Origin: Codonopsis lanceolata
Lineage: Eukaryota > Streptophyta > Magnoliopsida > Asterales > Campanulaceae
Direction of reading: 5' to 3'
DNA length: 64,000 bases
NCBI GenBank assembly: GCA_013146195.2
Contig: CM028377.1
Coordinates: 166,015,824 to 166,079,823 of the forward strand
Shown piece by piece: positions 57,731-64,000 of the stretch. How positions within the stretch are numbered: position 1 is the first letter of the stretch; each line of letters begins with the position of its first letter. The position numbers and the translations under genes are program-made. The notes under the pieces are model-generated. The model saw only the letters and a program-made list of their open reading frames with translations, was not told the DNA's origin and did not search any database.

Positions 57731-58781
57731 TACTCCCTTCTTTAAAAAGGATTGTCTTCAATCCTTGACCCTTCTCAACTTGTGAAGAATCGAACACTTC
57801 TTGGTGGATAGTCTTTCTTGCAAACTGCCCATCCGTTTCTGGTTCGAACTTTTCCACTGTCGCATGCTTACACAAACTGTCCCTTTGTGTTGCTTTTCCT
57901 TTGTCTAGGTCTTCCATGTGTACGTCGAACCCCAACAGTCCAGCTTTCATCCTTGCTCCTTGAAACATGCTGCTCATGTGTTTCTTTATAACTTGGGAAC
58001 CATCTTTTGATTGATCATAGAGTTTCCATGCCTTCAAATATGCGTCCAAGAAACTTACCCAACCTTCGGTTTCGTTCTTTCCAAGGATCATGTGGCAGGA
58101 GAACTTGAACCCGTGGCCTTCATAGCTGAAAGTTTGGGCTGCTAGCTTACCCAAAATTTTGCTTCCCCCAAAAACCGAAACCTTACTTTGCTTAATCCTT
58201 ACCTTGCTGCCCTCGTTCACTAGTATCTGCTTTTGTTGGGTAATCTCTACCTTGCATTTGCTGCCATCTTCCAACTTTTTATCCAACTCGAATCCTCCCA
58301 TCGAAACAGCCATATGCTCCTTTATAGAATTAGCCCCATGTTTTCTGTTTATAGAAACAATTCTAATCCCGTTGGCTAACTTTGAATCAGCCCAAGATTT
58401 GTTTAAATCAGTAAAAATTGCATGATCTTCTTCTTGAACCATCCCAAACCGTATATCCCTTTCTTTCTCCAAATTCTTTCCACAACTGGGACCTTCGTTC
58501 GAAACAGCTCCAAGTTTTATCTCATCATTAGAGGCAGCCCCAACTCCGTTGGTTAGATTTGAAACAACTCCAAACGTTAATCCTTTCCATTCGACTTCCC
58601 AAGGTGGTTTAAAAACATAAGATTTCCATGTGGGTATCCAATCCCGTTTTTCTTTCCATACCTTGCAAACCCCTTTAGAAATGCCCTGATTGCGAATTTG
58701 AATGGAAAAGTCACATGCCTTGGTACGACTAATTTCGTGGCTTTGCAACTCCTCATTCTTGATCTTTATGTCGACCATAGG
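57333..58781 (-). CDS. Unknown ORF of the pol-less element, 3' part
   Basis: A frame of about 483 codons runs from the Ogre insertion point (58781) to a stop at 57333 inside the 3' LTR. I do not recognise it. It is rich in Lys, Glu, Gly and Trp, with WKSYVFKPPWEVEWKGLTFG near its start, alternating GAVSN-type phrases, and GHGFKFSCHMILGKNETEGW in the middle. The stretch TILFKEG overlies the polypurine tract, as the pol C-terminus does in plant gypsy elements, and the last roughly 130 codons are LTR-encoded. The second copy (62222-62788) keeps the frame. The apparent ATG at 58967 belongs to the inserted Ogre LTR, so the true start is upstream of the insertion. Confidence 0.6.
   Translation of the reverse strand, partial: PMVDIKIKNEELQSHEISRTKACDFSIQIRNQGISKGVCKVWKEKRDWIPTWKSYVFKPPWEVEWKGLTFGVVSNLTNGVGAASNDEIKLGAVSNEGPSCGKNLEKERDIRFGMVQEEDHAIFTDLNKSWADSKLANGIRIVSINRKHGANSIKEHMAVSMGGFELDKKLEDGSKCKVEITQQKQILVNEGSKVRIKQSKVSVFGGSKILGKLAAQTFSYEGHGFKFSCHMILGKNETEGWVSFLDAYLKAWKLYDQSKDGSQVIKKHMSSMFQGARMKAGLLGFDVHMEDLDKGKATQRDSLCKHATVEKFEPETDGQFARKTIHQEVFDSSQVEKGQGLKTILFKEGSMMRRRVQDSKGQRYLKGMHESDIWGARQPCLMDGISDTNGLKGQRTKDTTRGFNPQVKWEYFLEGKSVMGHGSRGMEEWFRVDAWKGGTGLEGLAWHCMQGGGHTGLEGGTTTMSPKVTRIVRLGVKSAISY
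57731..57746 (-). other. Polypurine tract of pol-less element
   Basis: The reverse complement reads AAAGAAGGGAGTA just before the LTR. The copy at 62384-62399 reads AAAGAAGGGGAGTA. As in the 7852-12293 element, the ORF reads through it. Confidence 0.8.
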
Positions 58782-60716
58782 TGTGGGTTCCTGAATGGGT
58801 GCTCTGCGCCCGCGCCCTTGGATAGTGCGCATCCGCGGATGCGGTGACATCCACGCCCGTTCCAGCCTCCCTTGTTTAGGGGAGATCGAAATCAAAAGTG
58901 CGGGAGGAGTCTTTGTCGAATAGCGTTGGAATGCGCCTCGGTTGCCTTTAGTGGATTTTTGATCCAATATGGGAGCTTTGGATTTTCTATGTCAAGTTAT
59001 CCCTTTTTTAGGGGATACCAAGATATAGGAAAACATCACCTTTCCATTCTCATCCTCCCTTGTTTAGGGAGAACGTGAAAGTGCAAAGAAAGATGTTGCG
59101 GCGCCCACTATGGATTTTATGAAAATAGCCTTATGGCCTATTTCGGATCACTATGAGTGCTTTGGGTTTTCTACGCCAAGTTATCCCTTGTTTAGGGGAT
59201 ACCGGGACATAGGAATACATCACCTTTCCATTCCCATTCTCCCTTGTTTAGGGAGAACGTGAAAGTGCAAAAGAAAGGCGTTGCGAGGCCCATCGATCCA
59301 AAATGTTTTTAGAGTCGCCATCTTTATTTTAAGGCAAAATAAAGCAAAACCGAGAAAAAAAAACCAGAGATGAAGAAAACGGTTCGGAGGCTAAGTTACG
59401 AATTGGGAAGATGCTAGGCACCCAACTCGCCTTTCGATCTCAAAACTTTTTGGCTAAAGTATGCTTTTTGTTATATTTATTAAACAGATAAATAAAGCAT
59501 TAACTTTCCTACAAATACATCCGTTACATCTATATTATTTACGGACTTGAAAGCAGACTCTTTGCAAACAATTACAAATATACTTGGAAATATTTAGCCA
59601 TAATAACGGCTACATTTAGTATTATTTCTTAACAAAATCGAGGCAAAGATAAGCGCTTATATATTGATATTAAACCGACCGTAAATAATACTATTACAAA
59701 TAAAGACTTTATTGAATAAATGAAGTAAATAATTACAAACTTAATTATCTAAAACATTTTGCCATAATAAGCGCTACATTTTAGTACTATTTCCTAATTA
59801 AATCAAAGGCGGCATAAGCCGCTATATGACTACATTGGGCGGATGAAAATAATACTATTACAATGGAAATGAAAAAACTTAACAATAAAACTTACAAACG
59901 GCGTAGGGGTGTGCTCGCTCTGTCCCTCGGGGAGAGAGAGTCTTTTTTTTCTGGTCTGGTCTGGTTGAAGTTGTGTGTTGTGTGAATTTGGGCAGTGTGA
60001 TTGCTCTGAAAGTTACTTTTCGGCCTCGGCCTCGGGGTCGAGCGGGCAGTGCTTGTTTGTTTGTTGTTTGTTTGACCGAAAAGGTGAATTTGGGCGAGTA
60101 ATGGCTTACTGCGGCTATTCGGCCTTTTAAATCGAGCGAGCAACTGCTCTATCCACGATTTTGGACCGGGGAAAAGGGTGGATACCTAGTCGGGGGGCTA
60201 AGGTACACTTCTACCGGTTGGATTTGTGTTTGGCGGAGGTTTGGCAGGTTTCGAGGCTTTGGAAGGTGATCTCGGTATTTATTTTTCGGTAACGAGGACG
60301 AGAGAAATTTTACTGGGATGAATTGTGTGTTGAATGAAGGAGCTGACACCTCTATTTATAGGAGGAAGGCTGACATCGCTGGAATTTTGAAATTTCATCA
60401 AACGCATTGATCGAGTGTACGCCGCGCTGAACGAGTTGCATTTTACGGCAAAAACTTGGATGAACAGTGCTGGGAGAAAAGGTTTGGGCGCTACCCAATG
60501 AAGGTTTGGGCGCCATGCCCAAACCCTTTGTAAGCCATGCCTAAACCTCAAACTAGGCTCATTTTTGACACTTTAGTCCCTGCAATTTGTCCTTTTGTGC
60601 ATCCTGCTTTGTCCTTTTGCAATTTTGACCCTGTAACTTGACATTTGTTAATGTTTTAACAGGTCTTGATATTTTATGTCATGTCACATACCGGGAGCGA
60701 AATTGGGGTGTCTACA
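58782..60716 (-). mobile_element. Ogre solo LTR inserted in the pol-less element
   Basis: 1935 bp, in reverse orientation. The ends read TGTGGGTTCC on the left (reverse complement ...CCCACA) and GGGGTGTCTACA on the right (reverse complement TGTAGACACCCC). The target duplication is ATAGG at 58777-58781 and 60717-60721. It contains hairpin modules near 58995-59015 and 59181-59201, and a TATA box at 60352-60360. It gives the full-length LTR that the window's first copy lacks. Confidence 0.94.
60352..60360 (-). promoter_or_regulatory. TATA box of Ogre solo LTR
   Basis: The reverse complement TATAAATAG is about 357 bp from the LTR start, the same place as in the copy at 23740. Confidence 0.72.
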
Positions 60717-60721
60717 ATAGG

Positions 60722-61216
60722 TCGTTGGTTTTGCATCAAAACATCGCCTTTACTCCCAGTGACCTTCGAATCGAATCAAGAATCCACAGATGTACAAACA
60801 TTTGGATCATCAATTCTGAATGGATCTCCGTACACAAGTGCTATCTTTAATTCCTCCCGAGCCATCATCTTCTTTTCTTCTTCCTCCCTTGCCATTCTTT
60901 CTTGTTCTAACCTTCGCTCTTCTTCTTTCTTTTCCTTTGCAATTATTTCTTCTCTTTTGATTATCTCACTCAGATCTTCATCAGTCAACGCCTCGATGTA
61001 CGGACAATCGAGTTGGTAAGAACAAGGTCTTTCACAATAGCAATAACCCTTAGTTCTTCCTTCTCGCTCAATGTTATTTGAACTCGATTTGCTGCCATAG
61101 AACCCCTACAAGTTTGCACCCCTTCTTCCCACGTTTTTCTGATTTGCATGACTTCGTGCCTCCTCCTTTTGTTGCCAAACTCGATCCCCATGTCGGTGTA
61201 GCAGTCCTTCCTTCAT
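60722..61216 (-). pseudogene. Unknown ORF of the pol-less element, 5' part: Cys-rich and coiled-coil
   Basis: On the - strand an ATG at 61216-61214 lies about 35 bases after the PBS, the usual place for a first ORF. The frame has one TAG about 37 codons in. A Cys-rich piece (CYCERPCSYQLDC) follows, and then a strongly charged helix of about 50 residues (IIKREEIIAKEKKEEERRLE and on) that would form a coiled coil. It is interrupted at 60721 by the Ogre solo LTR, with the rest at 58781 and below. It stands where gag should be but lacks gag domain signatures. The coiled coil could serve self-assembly; this is inference. Confidence 0.55.
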
Positions 61217-61250
61217 GATCGTTCACAAATAAGAATTCGTGAAGGCCTAT

Positions 61251-61262
61251 GCTCTGATACCA
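61251..61262 (-). other. Primer binding site, tRNA-iMet type
   Basis: The reverse complement TGGTATCAGAGC lies two bases after the LTR end at 61265. Confidence 0.92.
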
Positions 61263-61264
61263 CT

Positions 61265-62383
61265 TGATGTGACCGCGAACGGCTGAAATCAACAATCTAT
61301 TCCAACAATTTGAACAGTCCCGAAACTGCTCCAAAATCAGCCATAAAACACTCCTAAACTCCCCCCAAAACTCTCGCCTAATTATAAACAAGGTCCCTTA
61401 CAAGTATGCCCAAGAACCTAGCCTTGTTTTGTAAGTTTAAACAGCCTATAATCTGCCCAAAAACCTACCTTGGCCAAGATTTCAAGGCAACAATTCAAAC
61501 AGTCTGAATTCTTCTAGAATAACAAGGATGCCCGAAATTCACAAAGAAATAAAAACGAAAATAACCTAAAATAAAAGGATAGAAACGGGCTCACCGGCTA
61601 GGCTTCACTCACCTAACGTAAATAATCCTGACGATCAATTCCCTCTTGGCTTCACTCACCTTTGAGAAGAATAAATCGGTTTGAAAAGAACAACCTTGTT
61701 CTTGAAAGAATCACTTCTTTTCTCTAAAAACCAAATCTGCCTTATTTCATGAATTAAAGTGCCTTATAAAGGCTTACAAAAGTATCCTAATTCTATAAGA
61801 AAACTAAAACAACTTCTAAGTCCTTAAGGGACTCTAATTAACAATTAAAATAGAAAACTACCTAACTTAAATCCTAGTCCTTAAAGGACCTATTCCCAAA
61901 AACGGGATTTCCTTTACTTACCTAATAAAAGACTTCCTAACCAACTATAACAATAAAAAGGAAACCAATTTATTTAGGAAATAAACAACTAATAACTAAT
62001 GGCAGATTTGACTCCTAATCTAACAATCCTTGTCACTTTAGGACTCATGGTGGCCGTCCCCCCTTCCAAGCCAAGCTGTGTCCACCTCCTTGCATGCAAT
62101 GCCATGCAAGGCCTTCCAAGCCCGTGCCACCCTTCCAAGCATCCACACGAAACCACTCTTCCATTCCCCTTGAGCCGTGCCCCATGACACTCTTGCCTTC
62201 CAAGAAATACTCCCATTTCACTTACGGGTTGAACCCTCTTGTTGTATCTTTGGTCCTTTGGCCCTTTAACCCATTTGTGTCACTGATCCCATCCATCAAA
62301 CATGGCTGCCTTGCTCCCCAAATATCGGACTCATGCATTCCTTTCAAATATCTTTGACCCTTAGAATCTTGGACCCTTGCTCC
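61265..62383 (-). repeat. Full LTR of pol-less element, 1119 bp
   Basis: Its ends are TGATGTGACC on the left and CCCGCATCA on the right in window orientation. A TATA-like TTTATAAGG reads on the - strand near 61765. It is followed on the right by polypurine-tract sequence rather than a target duplication, which shows it lies inside a larger rearranged copy. Confidence 0.9.
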
Positions 62384-62783
62384 CGCATCATACTCCCCTT
62401 CTTTAAAAAGGATTGTCTTCAATCCTTGACCCTTCTCAACTTGTGAAGAATCGAACACTTCTTGGTGGATTGTCTTTCTTGCAAACTGCCCATCCTTTTC
62501 TGGTTCGAACTTTTCCTTTGTCGCATGCTTACACAAATTGTCCCTTTGCGTTGCTTTTCCTTTGTCTAGGTCTTCCATGTGTACGTCGAACCCTAACACT
62601 CCAGCTTTCATCCTTGCTTCTTCAAACATGCTGCTCACGTGTTTCTTTATAACTTGGGAACCGTCTTTTGATTGATCATAGAGTTTCCATGCCTTCAAAT
62701 ATGTGTCCAAGAAACTTACCCAACCTTCGGTTTCGTTCTTTCCAAGGATCATGTGGCAGGAGAACTTGAACCCGTGGCCTTCA
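62384..62783 (-). mobile_element. Repeated 3' interior of pol-less element
   Basis: Near-identical to 57731-58125. It ends at GGCCTTCAT, where it jumps to LTR-end sequence. Confidence 0.9.
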
Positions 62784-62840
62784 TGCATTCATTTCAAATA
62801 TCTTTGACCCTTAGAATCTTGGACCCTTGCTCCCGCATCA
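62784..62840 (-). repeat. Outer 57 bp of a third LTR
   Basis: It repeats 62327-62383 with a few changes and ends CCCGCATCA. The sequence after it (ACCTC) is not polypurine tract, so this is the true right edge of the element. Confidence 0.85.
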
Positions 62841-64000
62841 ACCTCTAACTTTAGGAATAAAGTCCTGAACCTTCAGCTAAAGGCTGAGTTCTTCGAAGAA
62901 GGGTGAAGAACTAAAATCAAGAACTGGGTTCTTGACCAAGACACTGATCTCTGTCTATTGAAGTTTCTGATCTCTCTCTTCTTTTTCAATGCATTTCTTC
63001 CTAGCAATCCACAAAGAGTGTTTTGCTAAGGTCTGGACAAGGTCACTACAATCTTCTGTAAAGATCTAAGATGCGTTGTTGAAGACGATCTCTTGTAGAT
63101 CTCATTACTTCTTTTAAGTTCTTGTTGCAGATGTGTCGCACACTTTTGAAGAAGAGGGAAGATTTTTTTATAGATTGGGGTCAATTTGATCGTTGAGAGA
63201 TGAAGATTGATTTACTATCTATTAGAGATAATGTCGTTGTTGAAGACCGTTAGATAGAGATGTTGTTCATTGGATCTTTGTCTGTTGGATAAAAGCTTTG
63301 TCTTGCACATCCTGAATTGGTTGCCTGTCAGACTGTATTGATAAGTCTCTGAAAAACGAGTCTGACGTCTGATGCACTATCATGTGGTCTGTCAAATAAA
63401 GTTGATTCTTTTTAACTTTTTCAGACCACGTCAGTGAGAGAGAGTTTTGCAGATGTCAGATGTCGCTTCATACGGATTTGAATAGCGTGAAGCTTGAACC
63501 TTTTGTCTTGTTTCGATTCATCGCAATCTTGTTCTCCAGCACTGTAGAACCAAGTCTCATCGGTAAGATGTCCATTCGAGAGTGAGTCTTCGTGAGGAGA
63601 AGATCGCTGTGTGGTGTGAATATTCAAACCATAGCAAGTCTCTGTTGATAACAGGTCTTCAAGGTATTTTTGATGCCCATGATAAGTTGCTGGTGACGAA
63701 TCTCATAAACTTTGACACTACAAAGACGCCCTAAGAGTGACGAGTCTTCAAAGTGTCCTTTAGTGCATATGACAAGTCTGCTAGTGACGAGTCTTGCGAA
63801 AATCTTGATGCTACAGCAAGTCTGCTGGTGCTAGTACATATGAAGTGTTGGCCTGTTAATCATCATTAAGAAGGTAGGACTAGATTTGGACAACCTAACC
63901 TAAGACATATGTGTTGTCAAACAAATTGCCACACTAATCGGATGTACTCTCTTAGTCACTTGTTGACATTCAAGAATGGAACAAGAAAATCAAAATATCC
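62841..64000. other. Unclassified, LTR-like sequence with short repeats
   Basis: No gene is supported. Between about 63675 and 63840 a phrase like AGTCTGCTGGTGACGAGTCT recurs at irregular spacing. Its general style (TCTTC/GAAGAC-rich, no ORF) resembles copia LTRs, possibly in reverse orientation, but no LTR ends, PBS or polypurine tract are visible before the window ends. Confidence 0.35.

Larger units (their letters stand above)
56733..62840 (-). mobile_element. Pol-less gypsy-type element with unknown ORF and duplicated LTR end
   Basis: It is in reverse orientation. Order: partial 3' LTR (56733-57730), polypurine tract, interior with an unknown ORF split by an Ogre solo LTR, PBS (61251-61262), full LTR (61265-62383), a 400-bp repeat of the interior's 3' end (62384-62783), and the last 57 bp of a third LTR (62784-62840). 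LTR ends are TGATG...CATCA, as in the element at 7852-12293, and the LTR body and leader are also similar. No gag knuckle, RT or integrase is visible, so it depends on other elements. LTR copies are almost identical by eye, so it was recently active. Confidence 0.82.

Noticed and set aside
58782..58967. The first 62 codons of the 544-codon ORF
   Set aside because: They are the reverse of an Ogre LTR end. The real ORF is interrupted by that solo LTR, so this ATG is not native.

Overview
The window is plant nuclear DNA, most likely from a eudicot with a large, repeat-rich genome. It has plant-type Ty3/gypsy, Ty1/copia (Sirevirus-like), L1-type LINE, PIF/Harbinger and Stowaway elements, AT-rich spacers, plant-like splice signals and a 100-N scaffold gap. 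I found no convincing intact host gene, no tRNA or rRNA gene, and no CRISPR array. Nearly every coding-looking stretch is a piece of a transposable element, and most are broken by stops, frameshifts or nested insertions.

Layout. (1) About 1-25577 is one old Ogre/Tat-type gypsy element on the + strand. It has a partial 5' LTR, a tRNA-Arg-like PBS, gag pieces, an RT piece, a spliced antisense plant-mobile-domain ORF, a purine tract and a 3' LTR. Three other elements are nested in it: a 4.4-kb solo LTR (2549-6958, TSD CACCA), a gag-less gypsy element with both LTRs (7852-12293, TSD CTTCC), and a gag-only long-LTR element (13555 to about 20240) whose arrival or later deletion removed the Ogre RNase H and integrase. 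(2) 25578-31648 is a patchwork: a Sirevirus 3' end, a 100-bp Ogre filler, a truncated PIF/Harbinger transposon and a cluster of Harbinger and Stowaway MITEs. (3) 31649-34374 is an L1-type LINE lacking both ends (- strand). (4) 34375-40162 is a collapsed - strand Ogre element holding a 4.0-kb mosaic solo LTR (TSD GTCTT). (5) 40350-48208 is an LTR scrap plus a second gag-only long-LTR element, cut by (6) a Sirevirus-like copia element, 48209-56632, that runs into the gap. (7) 56733-62840 is a non-autonomous gypsy-type element (- strand) with an ORF of unknown function. It is split by an Ogre solo LTR (58782-60716, TSD ATAGG) and ends in an LTR-internal-LTR' rearrangement. (8) 62841-64000 is unclassified.

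How the parts relate. The pol-only element at 7.9-12.3 kb and the pol-less element at 56.7-62.8 kb share LTR ends (TGATG...CATCA), LTR body sequence and leader. They look like relatives, possibly an autonomous-lineage member and a non-autonomous one. The four long LTRs (about 4.0-4.4 kb) are mosaics of shared modules. Two of them flank gag-only interiors that share a non-coding 3' section, which suggests a non-autonomous gag-bearing family. The exact target-site duplications allow the order of insertion to be read from the sequence. The features most worth follow-up are the gag-only long-LTR family, the LTR module shuffling, the unknown ORF of the pol-less element, the 122-Asn codon expansion in the Ogre polyprotein frame, and the antisense PMD gene. 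All similarity statements here were made by eye.
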